64,000 nt of DNA from Nissolia schottii (GCA_003254905.1 QANU01111919.1:124001-188000); one strand, 5' to 3'. Shown: positions 1-12,200, numbered from the stretch's first letter. The notes: generated by a model from the sequence alone, not told the origin. Translations and numbers: made by a program.

Positions 1-470
1 TCGTTACTTAGAATGTGACAAATATAAAAAGTATTTCTTTTTCATAAAGTTACAATCTAAGACATGAAAATCTATGTGTTTTGGGGTGCTTTATTATTGT
101 CTTCATTTCATTTTGTTAGTAGTCATATTAAGGGTTGTGAATCATTTCTAGTTTTATGAGTTTAAAACCTTTGATAATCACCGAATTATTCAAGTAGTAA
201 AAAGAGTAAACAATCAGCATCGTCCCACGAATTCAAACTAGGAACTAATTGGATTTTCATCTAGACTGTAGCAACCACTTTTTGGATTGAAGAAAGCTCT
301 AAACTACAAGCTAATACAACAATAAACTAGCATCCTAATTAACAACTCAAGCAAACAAAAAGTAACAAGGTTAACGACAACATTAAAAATAAATTAACAA
401 TGTTCTCCCTATTTTTTCTCTTGTCCCTCTTTTCTTGTTCTGATCTGACATCTTCATTTTAGTGGCGGCA
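1..470. other. AT-rich intergenic DNA
   Basis: I see no gene, RNA or clear repeat here. It precedes the LINE remnant and may hold older, unrecognisable parts of it. Confidence 0.5.
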
Positions 471-474
471 GAAT

Positions 475-1730
475 GTTTCAGTGGGAGCAGAATTTGTTGA
501 ATGAACTTCACTCAACATTGTTGAGTGCTAAAATTATGAAGACATAAGCGATCGATTAATTTGGAAGTTTGGCAAAGATGGAGATTTCTCAGTCAAATCA
601 CTAACGAAACAAGTAACAAAAGTCAGCCAACAAGTCCACCTGATAATCAGTTTTAATTTTTCATTCCAAGTGTGGAAAGGTCTTGTGCCGCTACGTATCA
701 AATTATTTTTCTGGTTTGTTTTGATGGGATGAATTAATATTAGAGATAGGCTTGCACAATTGAAAATAATTTGACAGCAGGAGGTAATATGTGTTCTTTG
801 CGAGTTGAATGATGAAGTAATTGAACACTTATAGTGTGAGTTTGCCATGAAAGTTTGGGGTATGTGGTTGAGTCAATGGAATATATGTTGGGTAGGGCCT
901 TAGATGGAGAGAAATTGTTTTGAAGCCTGGATTAATGTCGTGATTGATAGACATCTGAAGAAAGATTGATGTTCAACTTTTTTCATCACCTTGTGGGTAA
1001 TATGGGGTGCTAGAAATAGATTCATCTATGAAAATTCCCGTCCAGACAATGAAAAGACATTACGTGCTGCTGAATTTTGGCTCAATCAATGGAGGAATCA
1101 TTGACATAGGATTGCGAGCTACCGTTGCACTAGGGTTGTTTAGGGGTCCTTTATCCGGTACAGGTATGCTTGTATTGGAGGCCACAAATGATTTATGAGA
1201 GTGATGTCTCCTTTAAATGTGTATGCTGATTTTGGAAAATTGGATTAATGGTTAGGTGTTCTTCATGGCTTGCGAGTTCGACTGGGTATTTACAAGGATG
1301 GTCGTTTTAGTCTGGAAGGGTTTTGGCTTCAAAGGGATAGATTAGCTAAATATTTATGGAAGATCCTAAGCAATACAACCTGAAGTGTTTGTTGAATTTA
1401 ACTCTGTGGATATATTTGTCCTACATTTTAGTGTGTGTTTTTTTCAATGTTTTTCAAGTTTTGAATGTAATGTTTATTTGATCCTTACCCTAGTCATTAA
1501 GTTGTAAGGCTGCCTTAATATTTCCTCTCAAAAAATTAAGGGTTTTGTCCCATTTGGATTTTTCCCGAGAGGTTTTTAATGGATCTGACCTTCGTCTGTT
1601 ATGCTTTGTCAGTATTTTGTTATTTAGTGTTTGTTTTCACGAGCACGGTGGTGTTTTGGACATACTCAGTGTTTTTTATTTCTCTTGGCCTTTTGCCTTG
1701 ATTAATGAAAGTTAATCATCGAAAAAAAAA
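475..1730 (+). mobile_element. Degenerate non-LTR retrotransposon (LINE) 3' end
   Basis: Conceptual translation around 545-870 gives a LINE-type C-terminal region: a stretch starting DRLIWKFGKDGDFSVKS, then VWKGLVPLRIKLFFWFVL, then a C-x2-C...H...C zinc-binding stretch (CVLC, EHL, CEFA). This is the zf-RVT module that follows reverse transcriptase in plant L1-like elements. Several in-frame stops (for example after FVLMG) show that it is dead. The downstream part to about 1720 is decayed RNase H/3' sequence. It ends in a short A-run (about 1720-1729) after the common 'aaagttaatcatcg' LINE tail. The 5' end is truncated and I could not find target-site duplications. Family assignment is from motif memory. 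Confidence 0.75.
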
Positions 1731-2470
1731 GTTGCACCATTTTTTTCGTTTTTGTTATTTAGGATTTTTTTTATTTGATAAGTGGCTTAGATAAAAGATC
1801 TGGAGCACACTTATCTTTTCTATAGTAGTTTTTCTCTCTCTTGAAGATAGATATACTTTTGGTTTAGACTCATTATATGTCTGTCCATAAGAGTCAAACA
1901 CAAATCATTTAAGTTACTCCTTGACATTGGACCAAGGGATGTGCCGCTTAAACTACTAGCTCTCGACCCCTCCATGGTTTGTTTGTTCCCTCTTTGTGGT
2001 ATGTTTGTTTCCTCTTTGCAATATTTCTTTTATAGAATCTTACAAATGACAAAGATATTCATATCTACTTCGAAAGACTACGTAATGCATCTTTCACACT
2101 GTAACACTTGTCATGTTGGTATCCGACGTAAAAATGCTTAGACATAGATAATCTTCAAGTAAAAAAGCAAAGTTACATATCTCCCATTAATTCAGAACAT
2201 GGAATGTATCATTATCGCTAACAAAAATTAAAAACTGAAAGGACTCCAAAAGGATCATGTTGAAAAATGGGCCAAATAAAATAGCCCAATAACAAAATCA
2301 CTTTTACACAAGCCAACTCAAACCAGAAACAAAAAAACCCAGAAACAGAGAAACTCCGACTTCCAGGGCCCGGCATCTCTATCCCGCCGGTCTGGAGTGG
2401 CGTCGCCGGCAGGATCACCGCCCCATCGCCTTCACCCGTCGGCCTCTGAGCTGTTCCATCCTCAATCCAG
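1731..2470. other. Intergenic / promoter and 5' UTR of the first PPR gene
   Basis: This is non-coding DNA between the LINE tail and the PPR start codon. GC content rises from about 2340 on, close to the start codon. An in-frame TGA at 2447 closes the PPR frame upstream of its ATG. I see no other feature. Confidence 0.45.
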
Positions 2471-5023
2471 ATGAACCCCACCACCATGAAACTAACATTC
2501 TCCCACATTTTCCAAACATGCTCCAACCTCAAGGCCCTCAATCCCGGCAAGCAAGCTCACGCTCACATGGTAGTAACCGCCTTCGTCCCCACCGTCTACG
2601 TCACCAACTGCCTGCTCCAGTTCTACTGCAAATGCTCCAACTTGGACTATGCATCCAAGGTGTTCGACAGAATGCCCCACAGGGACACTATCTCCTGGAA
2701 CACCATGTTGTTCGGCTATGCCGGAATTGGGAACCTGGGGTTCGCACAGAATTTGTTTGATTCAATGCCTGAGAGAGATGTGGTCTCCTGGAACTCTATG
2801 CTCTCTTGCTATTTGCAGAACGGCGTGAGCGGAAAGTCACTTGAAACTTTTATCAGGATGAGGATGCTGGGAGTTTCACACGACTATGCTACGTTTGCAG
2901 TTGTTCTGAAGGCCTGTTCTGGCGTTAAGGACTATGGTTTGGGGCTGCAGGTGCACTGCCTCGCGATTCGGATGGGTTTTGAGAATGATGTGGTGACAGG
3001 TAGTGCTCTGGTGGATATGTATTCCAAGTTTAAGAAACTAGACAGTGCTTTTCGGGTTTTCCGGGGAATTCCTGAGTCGAATTTGGTGTGTTGGAGTGCT
3101 GTGATTGCAGGCTATGTTCAGAACGATCGGTTTATCGAGGGGCTAAATGTGTTTAAGGATATGCTGAGAGCAGGTATAGGGGTGAGTCAATCAACCTATG
3201 CTAGTGCATTTAGGTCTTGTGCAGGATTGTCTGAATTTAATTTCGGCATGCAGTTGCACGGCCATGCTTTAAAAGCTGATTTTGGATATGATGGGATAGT
3301 GGGAACTGCTACATTGGACATGTATGCAAAATGTGATAGAATGTCAGATGCACACAAGGTTTTTAACTCGTTGCCCAGTCCTCCTCGGCAGTCTTATAAT
3401 GCCATTATTGTTGGATACGCTCGGCAAGACCAAGGTTTAAACGCTTTGGAAATTTTTCAATCTTTGCAGAAGTCTCGTCTTGGCTTCGATGAGATTAGTC
3501 TGTCTGGTGCTTTGACTGCTTGTACAGTGATCAAAGGCCAGTTGGAAGGGATTCAACTACACGGATTAGCAGTCAAATGTGGCTTAGTGTTTGATATCTG
3601 CGTTGCAAATACCATTTTAGACATGTATGGTAAGTGTGGAGGTCTGATGGAAGCTTGTTTAGTATTTGACGAGATGGAAAGGAGGGATGCTGTGACTTGG
3701 AATGCAATCATTGCTGCTCATGAACAAAACGAGGAAGTAGAGAAAACGCTTTCACTTTTTGTTTCAATGCTGCGGTCAACAATGGAACCAGACGATTTTA
3801 CTTTTGGAAGCGTGGTAAAGGCATGTGCTGGTCAGCAAGCTTTAAACTGTGGTATGGAGATCCATGGACGAATTATTAAATCGGGGATGGGGTTAGACTG
3901 GTTTGTCGGCAGTTCCCTTGTTGATATGTATTGCAAGTGTGGAATGCTAGTGGAGGCGGAAAAGATCCATTATAGATTGGACAACCAAACAACGGTTTCT
4001 TGGAATTCAATGCTTACGGGATTCTCATCGCAAAAGCAAAGCGAAAATGCTCAGAAGTATTTTTCTCAAATGCTGGAAATGGGTGTCATACCTGACAACT
4101 TCACCTATGCTACAGTTCTTGATGTTTGTGCTAATCTGGCTACGGTTGAACTTGGAAAGCAGATTCATGCCCAAATCTTAAAGCTACAGTTGCATTCGGA
4201 TGTGTATATAGCCAGCACTCTTGTAGATATGTATTCAAAGTGTGGAAATATGCAGGATTCCAGACTGATGTTTGAGAAGGCACGTAAGCGGGATTATGTG
4301 ACTTGGAGTGCCATAATTTGTGCATATGCATACCATGGTCTTGGAGAAGATGCCATCAAATTATTTGAGGAGATGCAGCTTCTGAATGTGAAACCAAATC
4401 ATACAATTTTCATATCAGTCCTCAGAGCTTGTGCACATATGGGTTATGTGGACAGAGGGCTGCATTACTTCCAGAAAATGCAAAACCACTATGGTTTAGA
4501 TCCGCAGATGGAGCATTATTCATGTATGGTAGATCTGCTGGGGAGATCAGGACAAGTAAATGAAGCTTTGAAGCTTATTGAAAGCATGCCTTTTGAAGCT
4601 GATGATGTAATTTGGAGAACTTTGCTTAGTAATTGCAAGATGCAAGGGAACATAGAAATCGCAGACAAAGCAGCCAATTCTTTATTGCGCTTGCACCCTC
4701 AAGATTCTTCGGCATATGTTCTTTTATCACATGTGTATGCTAATGCAGGGATGTGGGGCGAGGTCGCAAAAATAAAAAGTATAATGAAGAATTATAAGTT
4801 AAAGAAGGAGCCAGGTTGTAGCTGGATTGAAATAAGAAACGAGGTACATGCATTTCTTGTTAGAGACCAGGCACATCCAAGATCTGAAGAGATATATGAA
4901 CAAATTCATTTACTTGTGGATGAGATGAAGTGGGATGGATATGTTCCGGATATTGATTTCATGCTTGATGAGGAGGTGGAAGAACAAGATCCTTATGAGG
5001 GACTTCAAGCCATCAATTTGTAG
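2471..5023 (+). CDS. PLS-class PPR protein, E/E+ type, MEF13/At3g02330-like
   Basis: This single-exon gene encodes 850 residues. PLS-class pentatricopeptide repeats fill roughly residues 1-750, with many copies of the 'V..AL.DMY.KCG....A..VF..M..RD.V.WN..I' pattern. They are followed by an E/E+ C-terminus with EPGCSWIEI and HPRSEEIYEQ. It ends near EEQDPYEG without a DYW domain. Members of this subgroup bind organellar RNA and specify C-to-U editing; the closest family I recall is mitochondrial MEF13 (At3g02330, about 900 aa). The ATG at 2471 is the first in frame after the TGA at 2447; an alternative ATG lies five codons on. The N-terminus has no obvious long transit peptide, so targeting cannot be judged by eye. 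Copies of its 3' end lie just downstream. Orthology is inferred. Confidence 0.88.
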   Translation: MNPTTMKLTFSHIFQTCSNLKALNPGKQAHAHMVVTAFVPTVYVTNCLLQFYCKCSNLDYASKVFDRMPHRDTISWNTMLFGYAGIGNLGFAQNLFDSMPERDVVSWNSMLSCYLQNGVSGKSLETFIRMRMLGVSHDYATFAVVLKACSGVKDYGLGLQVHCLAIRMGFENDVVTGSALVDMYSKFKKLDSAFRVFRGIPESNLVCWSAVIAGYVQNDRFIEGLNVFKDMLRAGIGVSQSTYASAFRSCAGLSEFNFGMQLHGHALKADFGYDGIVGTATLDMYAKCDRMSDAHKVFNSLPSPPRQSYNAIIVGYARQDQGLNALEIFQSLQKSRLGFDEISLSGALTACTVIKGQLEGIQLHGLAVKCGLVFDICVANTILDMYGKCGGLMEACLVFDEMERRDAVTWNAIIAAHEQNEEVEKTLSLFVSMLRSTMEPDDFTFGSVVKACAGQQALNCGMEIHGRIIKSGMGLDWFVGSSLVDMYCKCGMLVEAEKIHYRLDNQTTVSWNSMLTGFSSQKQSENAQKYFSQMLEMGVIPDNFTYATVLDVCANLATVELGKQIHAQILKLQLHSDVYIASTLVDMYSKCGNMQDSRLMFEKARKRDYVTWSAIICAYAYHGLGEDAIKLFEEMQLLNVKPNHTIFISVLRACAHMGYVDRGLHYFQKMQNHYGLDPQMEHYSCMVDLLGRSGQVNEALKLIESMPFEADDVIWRTLLSNCKMQGNIEIADKAANSLLRLHPQDSSAYVLLSHVYANAGMWGEVAKIKSIMKNYKLKKEPGCSWIEIRNEVHAFLVRDQAHPRSEEIYEQIHLLVDEMKWDGYVPDIDFMLDEEVEEQDPYEGLQAINL

Positions 5024-5724
5024 TGTGAGTTAATGGTGTTAAGATTTCAAACCCTGCCTACAATGGCTTGATGGAGATTTCTACACTTCTAAAGTTATGA
5101 TGATACCTAAGTTTTGAAATTGCAAAAGAAAAGTAAAAGTTAGAAGTGTGAAAGATCAGCTATAAGGGAATCAGAAATTGAAAATCTATTCTACAAGGTT
5201 TGGTGGACACTTTCCTTGTTTAATAATATGTTGTGGTGCATCTGGTTCATTATATTTGGTGTACGATCAGTTGACTTGTCTGCTGAAATTTATCTGTCTC
5301 ACATGTTGTCTGGACTCTACCTTCACGCTAGTGTAAATATTGAAATGTGAATTTCGTTACTGGAACAACTTAATTTTAATTTTATATGTCTTTTGTTTTA
5401 AATATTGAAAACCGATTGAGACATTATATTAACTGATGTGTAAATAGTATGTGATATAATACCATGTGACTTGTGAGCTCGGATAATGAGTCATCTTGAA
5501 TACTTGACTTCCCATAATTGTAGTTTTTTAAGGTGGATCCTTTTAGATTTGAATAGATTATAATTTCTGAGGTCGCTTAACGTGAGGATAAGGCTTGTCT
5601 GGTTTATTGTGTAGCAGTTGCAAGATGTTTATTGCCAGTGTAATATACATTTCTAAACAGGGTGTAGTTGGTAGTTGTGTACTAATTTAGGTGTTCAATG
5701 TTTACAATGCTTTCTCATCTACAG
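5024..5724. other. 3' UTR and intergenic DNA after the PPR gene
   Basis: The first ~100 bases after the stop are shared with the two downstream partial copies, so they belong to the ancestral 3' UTR. The rest is AT-rich. The last few tens of bases lead into the acceptor site of the SR-gene fragment and are probably its intron. Confidence 0.45.
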
Positions 5725-5977
5725 TATGGCCGCATAATGGATATTGAATTGAAGATTCCACCCCGCCCTCCATGTTACTGCTTTGTTGAGGTATTTAACC
5801 TTACTCTGTTTTTCTACTTGTTTGTGGTTGATCTCTCTCTTTCTCTGTGTGTGTGTGTTTCTCTTTCTCGGTTTGATTATTTCTCATTTGTTGGCTTGCT
5901 AGTTTGACAATGCTCGAGATGCTGAAAAAGCAATTCGGGGTTGAGATGGATACAGCTTTGATGGTTGCCGGCTAAGG
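5725..5977 (+). pseudogene. SR splicing-factor (SF2/ASF-like) gene fragment, two RRM exons plus intron
   Basis: Exon-like block 1 (5725-5790) follows a 'tctacag' acceptor and encodes YGRIMDIELKIPPRPPCYCFVE, the RNP part of the first RRM in SR30/SR34-type proteins. A GT-AG intron (5791-5902) follows. Block 2 (5903-5977) encodes FDNARDAEKAIRG, a stop, then DGYSFDGCRLR, and ends at a 'gtaata' donor. The stop is TGA where the family has an arginine codon, consistent with CGA to TGA by loss of a methylated CpG. Only these two exons are present, with introns retained, so this is a DNA-level copy and not a processed pseudogene. It sits between the PPR gene and its broken copies. Confidence 0.8.
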
Positions 5978-6018
5978 GTAATAAGCTGTTCAAACTTTTA
6001 TCTTGTGAGGTGAACAGT

Positions 6019-7404
6019 TTTTATCGCACTTGCACCCACAATATTCTTCATTATATGTTGTTTTATCAAATGTATATGCTAATGCAGAGATGCAGGGTGA
6101 GATCGCAAAAATAAGAAGTATAAGTTAGAGAAGGAGCCTGGCTGGATTGAAATAACAAAATGAGTTGCATGCATTTCTTGTTAGACACATGGCACATCCA
6201 AGATCTGAAGAGATATATGAGCAAACTCGTTTACTTGTGCATGAGATGAAGTGGCATGGATATGTTTCAGATATTGATTTCATGCTTGATGAGGAGGTGG
6301 AAGAACAAGATCCTTATGAGGGACTCCAAGCCATCAGTTGTACTGTGAGGTAATGTAGGAAAGATTTCAAACCCTGCCTACAATGGCTTGATGGAGATTT
6401 CTACACTTTTAAATTTATGATACATAAGTTTTGAAATTGGAAAAGAAAATGCTAGATTTTGATGATGAAGTTGTAGGTGGGAAGGAAGGATTTTGAAGGC
6501 ATTGCAGTAAAAAAAAAACTGAAATTTAGTTGCAGTAAATCCTGGGCAATGCAAAGGTGATACACTAGTCAGAGTTGTTAAACTCTCAAGTTAACTCGTA
6601 CGATTCAATTACACAAAACAAGTAAACCTTTTTATTAGCAAACTCAAATTTTATCACTAACCGTACAATACTTTGAAGCTTCCTCTTGCTACAAAGTAGT
6701 GATCATTGAATTTGTTTGGGATGAAGTGACAAAGTAGTTGGTGGCACGGTTTTGAAGTTATTAATCAATCTTTGTATCATTTTCAAATTCGAACATGGTC
6801 TTCTTAACTAGCACAATATACTATGATTTGCCAAGTCCTTGATTGGTTTAATTCGCTGAGTATTTGAATTGAATCGTTCAATTGTTTCTTTCTTGTTGAT
6901 CTTGCTATTCTAGTTTTCATACAGAGTTGCAGGCCTCTTCAAAACCTTTACTGATTGGTTAAACTCAGGTGCAGTTTATTGCAAAGCATCAACTTACATG
7001 TCCCCATTTCAATATTTAGAAATATCGAAATTGAATAAGTAGCATAAGTTAGTTTTTGAGCATGTAATGTGTTTAATATGCTCTCCCTTAAGTGAGTTTG
7101 ACACCAATTTCATGGCATGACTTTTGGCTCTTTGAACGCTTAAATGTTAAAGGTTCAATTATTTGGTGAACTCTTTGACCACATTCATCTTACCCAACAG
7201 AAAAATTGTAAGTGTTATTGCTCTCACCATATCATGCCACACATTTGAATCATACAAACAAGCAGTCCAACACAACATTCATAGTAGTAATATATTGCAG
7301 CAAATAGAAACATATATAATAAGGTGTAGCAATAAGCATAAAGAAACCTTTTAAGTTTCCTGATGTAAAGGAACTTGTACAAAACTTAAAGAAAGGGAAA
7401 GAAG
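6019..7404 (+). pseudogene. Partial copy A of the PPR gene 3' end plus downstream DNA
   Basis: Bases 6019-6450 match the PPR gene from about 4684 through its stop and 3' UTR, with small deletions that break the frame (missing codons near 6115-6165). The remaining reading frame (6165-6353) retains the E+ segment, e.g. HPRSEEIYEQT and LDEEVEEQDPYEG. The non-coding part (about 6450-7404) is shared with copy B, including a block at 7185-7400 that matches 8225-8430. This is a duplicated fragment without start codon or promoter, presumed non-functional. Confidence 0.8.
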
Positions 7405-8430
7405 GATATGTTCCGGATGTGGGGTGAGATCGCAAATGTAAGAAGTATAATGAAGAATTATAAGTTAAAGAAGGAGCCTGGTTGTAGCTGGATTGAAATA
7501 AGAAACGAGGTACATGCATTTCATGTTAGAGACCAGGCACATCCAAGATCTGAAGAGATATATGAGCAAATTAATTTACTTGTGGATGAGATGAAGCGGG
7601 ATGGATATGTTCCGGATATTGATTTCATGCTTGATGAGGAGGTGGAAGAACAAGATCCTTATGAGGGACTTCAAGCCATCAATTTGTAGTGTGAGGTAAT
7701 GTAGGAGAAGATTTCAAACCTTGCCTACAATGGCTTGATGGAGATTTCTACACTTCTAAAGTTATGATGAATATAAGTTTTGAAATTGGAAAAGAAACTG
7801 TCAGAGTTTGGTGATAAAGTTGTAGGTCAGAAGGAAGAATTTTGAAGGCATTGCAATAAATTATCGGCCGAGGTCAGTCAAGGTTGTTAGACTCTTAAGT
7901 TATCTCATAAAATTTTATGAATTTACAATTTTATTGCACAAATGAGTTAATTTTTATATTGGTAAACACATACAAGTTTAAGTAGATTTTTAAGAAAGTT
8001 AATAAACTCAAGTTTATTGAAGATTTACGAGTTTATTTAAATTCTTAAATTTGAGAACCTTGAGAATGGTCTTGTTGTTTAAGAATCAGAGATGCTTGTA
8101 AAATCTTTAAGCCCTTGGTACCATTCATTGGGATTCATTTTTGGCTTGCAAATCTGCCTATAGGCTACCTTGTATAGTGACTTGAAATTTATTCATATCT
8201 GTTGTAGTCATATAATATGCATTCATCATATTGATACCCAAAAGAAAATTACAAGTGCTATTGCTCTCATCATATCACCCACACATTTTAATCATGCAAA
8301 CAAAGACGGTCCAGACTAATTAACATAACATTTATAGTAATAACCTACTACAGCAAATAGAATCATGCAAATTAATAAGGTCTAGCAAAACCATTAAAGA
8401 AACTTATGCAAAACTAAAAGGAAAAGGCAA
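7405..8430 (+). pseudogene. Partial copy B of the PPR gene 3' end plus downstream DNA
   Basis: Homology to the PPR gene begins inside the codons around 4747 ('gatgtggggtgagatcgcaaa') and continues through the stop at 7687-7689. The coding part (about 7408-7689) is still open and nearly identical to the parent C-terminus (EPGCSWIEIRNEVHAF, HPRSEEIYEQ, EEQDPYEGLQAINL). It covers only the last ~90 residues. Copies A and B share 3' flanking sequence that the parent lacks, so B probably arose by tandem duplication of A or the reverse. The open frame and high identity suggest this copy is young or was gene-converted. Confidence 0.78.
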
Positions 8431-8611
8431 CGCTATGCCTCATGGAATGGAAAAACACTGTTGGAAAGACAAGGTGCATTGGCGGGTGAAGATCTCGCAC
8501 GGCACAAGTGCTGGTCATCTTGTTATTCGTAATGTCACACAATAAATCTCCAAGACACTCTCAGCAGCATGATCCAGTCCTTGAAGCATAGAGGAAGCAT
8601 CTGTGCAGGCA

Positions 8612-8933
8612 CTACATTAGTCGAGCAGCATTGATACATGCCCATATGCTTGAGTGTCCATTGTTGCTCATTACTATGGGGACACCACATGCGAAGCTTC
8701 TTGAGTTCTTGTCAACATCAAAAGCTAGTATTTCTTTTTTCTCATAAGTGAACCAATATAAGACACCTCTTATGTATATGCCTTTATTCTTGAAAAAAAA
8801 AAAATGGCAATTGATTTTATTCGACATCCTCCATTCTCCTGTTTCTGATGCGAGGCAACCATTGCAAACCCGAAAAACTCTTACCAATTCGGATTTGGCG
8901 AAGGTGACAAAGGGGACAATTGCTATGCTTTAA
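8612..8933 (-). pseudogene. F-box-associated domain fragment
   Basis: The reverse strand reads as a short open stretch with SETGEWR, GVLYWFTYEKKEILAFDVD. This resembles the C-terminal F-box-associated (kelch/FBA type) domain of plant F-box proteins, where 'SS.TG.W' precedes 'G.LYW....ILAFD'. There is no F-box or start region, the A-run at 8795-8806 encodes an unlikely Phe stretch, and the frame ends in a stop before the domain would finish. I read it as a gene relic. Identification rests on the motif alone. Confidence 0.5.
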
Positions 8934-9289
8934 TATTCGCCACAAAAACTAGGCAACTTAATATTCGCAAGATTGCATACAGAAACTACCATATAACATA
9001 TGGTTCTCGAAATCCGATATGGTTGCAGACTAACCCATATTGTATATTTAGTATTTACAAGTGGCAAAAGGGAAGGATTACTGGATATATAGTAAGCAAC
9101 CAAGATACTTTTTCTAAGAAAAATCCATCATATGGTTAGCAATTAAATATGTTTTCTCAGAACGTTAGAAAAGAAAAGGAGCCATATTCTTGGTTAGAAC
9201 AAAATTTGATTACTACAAAATGCTATGCATCAAAACCTACAATTTTAGTGGCTTTGTAACCTGGTGGGCCCATCCCAAATTCCCCCCTA

Positions 9290-12200
9290 TCATAGAGTGA
9301 CATCAAAGTTCACATCTTTGAAATACAGAAAAGCCATTGCTGAAACTATTAAGACAAGCAATGATATGAATATGAGCTTAAAATTAAGAACTCCAGCATC
9401 TATTCTCCTCACTGTCCCAGCATCTGGCAAAGAATCTGCAAACTTAACTTCATTATCATTTGAAAATGAACTTTTCCACCAAGACCTGTCCACCTGGGAT
9501 ATGAAAATAGGAGCCATAATTAGAACATTGCTGAGTGCACCCTTTTTCTATGTACTAGAATTTTATTGTAGTTTGTAAATATTTAAATCCTTTTATCTCA
9601 ATGTTTAGATCTGTAAACTGCTATGAATTTCAGAAATCAGGTTAACAATGATAAAATGTTACTTCCTATTATGTAGGACAGGGCAGGCTACATGACGATG
9701 TCATACTGTCCCGAACCATCTCTAATCCATGTCATAAAGATTTAATGAAGTTTTATGTTGACTGTCGACAATCTAACACAACCCTTCTCTTTTATCAGGG
9801 TTTAGGACCAATTATTTAAAGATTTTCAATAAAGCACAACATAGGCAGGGTTTTTAGTAGATATATTATAATGATAATTCTTCTTCCCCCAAAGTAAATT
9901 AAGGGGATAACATGGAAACATTGGAAGGGAAACTAATAAGTAGATCTAAAAACCTACATATAGCAATGGCGCTTGTAATTTTCAATGTAGTTATATTTTG
10001 ACATTCGTTGCTCTGAGAAAGATGTCCTTTTATATATTTTTGTACAACTGTTAGCTAGATAATACTTTTAGAACATTTATCACAAGTTTAAAAAACTATA
10101 GAAAAAGCGCCTATTTTTAGACTAACTAATCTTATAAGTTAACTGCTTAGGAGATTCTTGCCCATCGGTCACATGTACAAATCAAAAACTAGAATCTATA
10201 AAGTCTCTGTACCAACCTTATGGTCAGTTGCTGCTTTATTTGTCTGCTTTAGCTTCAGTACCAGCATTCTGTTCTCACTTGCTAAGTATGAAACCTGCAG
10301 ATAAAAGACAACATTTTAAACTAGCAAGAACTCTACATTAAGCACTTACTATATCCTTTGGATGAGATTGAGTTCTTAGTACCAACTACCAAGCAGTCTT
10401 CTTTTTAGAATATCTTGCATTTCAGTGGGTGATCCGAATAATTCAAGCAGATTTGCTACGAAGTGTTTCTACTTATTCTTCTTTTTCTACCTTTTCAATC
10501 AAGATGTCTTAAATGTTTTGAAAACAAATATTAGAACAACCCCACATATCCCTTGAGCCAAGTACACTACTGCTTAATTTTGTTCCTCTCAATTTTCTAT
10601 TAAGTTGATCTATATCTAAATGAAAATATATTGGAACAACTCCGTGCAGCAAACAGATTTTCAAATAAAAAAAAGGAAAAGACAGAAAGAAAAGACTAGT
10701 CGAAATCTTAAGACAGAAAGTCGAAAAATCGAAGAGGGGAAAAAAAAAGGGTTGTGCCCATTCAATTGTTAACTCAAACTGACCCAACAAACAAAGCATT
10801 GCATAGTTCGATGATTGACTGTATTAATACAACATCCACTTATCATACTACATAGATCAATTGATAACATCTGAAATCCTAGCTATTTCTGCTGATTAAT
10901 GCAACAAATTGACATGCCCTTCTATGACAGATCATGATAGTTTTATACGTTATTGGCCTGAAATAAGATTTCAAAAGCCTGGTCTTTACCTGCTTATAAA
11001 GACGCTCTCTTTCGACAGCAATCTGTGTTATCAAAATTTTGAAAACGTTCATCCGCTTTCCAATATCCTTTACAGTTTCCACTTTGGTTTCCTCCGCTAG
11101 GTGCATTGATCCCTCCAAGCATTCCAATCTGCTCCTCAAGAAGCTTAGTTCCTCATTTAACTCAGCATTAGATTCAGATAATACGACACACTTATCCTCT
11201 GCACTATCAGCCCGAATCTCAGCTTTAGAAACCTTCGACTTAAGATCCTTCATCACTTGTTCCATATCTTTAATTGCTGAATATAACATATTTTGTTTCT
11301 CCTGACTAGCTTCAGCAGATGCCACTGCATGCTGCAGCCGTAAATCGGATTCCTTTAGTTGCATCTCCAGCGACTCTACATTCTCACATGTGCCACCACC
11401 ATCTTTCAGAAGAGCCATCTCTTGGTTGAGTTCAGAGTTAGTCTCTGTCAACAACTTACACTCAGATTCTGCAGCATTAGCTCGGCTTTCTGCATTAGAA
11501 ATTTTTTCCTTCAGCTCAACGATGAGGTTTTCCATGTTTCTCATTTCAGAACAGATAACATCATACTGTCTCTTATATTCATTAGCAGAGGCCTTCGCAT
11601 TCAGTAGCTGACATTCAGATTCTTTTAGCTGCTTTTCAAGCTTAGCTCTGAGATCAGATTCACGCTGACTTAAACCATTCAAATTGAACTGAGAAATCTG
11701 GAGCCTTCCTAAAAGGTCTTTTGAAATTCCCATCAAAATCCCACGTGCATTGTCCGCCTCAAACCATCTTTCCCAAACATCGGTTGCTTCTTCCTCCACA
11801 AGAACTAACTCTTGTTCTAAAGAAACCATCCTCATTTTTAGCCCTGCTTCAATTTCTCTCGAGTCATTGAAACTCTTCTCAAGTTCCATTTCTCTTGCTA
11901 AGGATTTCTCTAGCATCCTCAGAATATGCCTTTGTTGCTCATTTGTCTGCATTTTTATTGCCGTGTTGTTGTCATCCGAAGATTGTTCATCCTCTGTGAT
12001 GATCTCACCCTCTTCAACGTTACCTGTTGTCATTGAACAACAAATTATATATCAGAAATGGAGAATTATTAAGATTAAAAAATATATATATACACACACA
12101 TTCTTATTGGCCACACATTAATCAAGAAGCAGCTATTTTGAGCCAGTCAGTTCAATGTTTTTAACAGTTCTTTCTTAGTTCTTTCCTTTTCTGATAAAAA

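Noticed and set aside
5698..5907. Open frame read straight through the SR fragment intron
   Set aside because: The frame runs into an obvious GT-AG intron with a T-rich tract; only the two exon blocks match the family.
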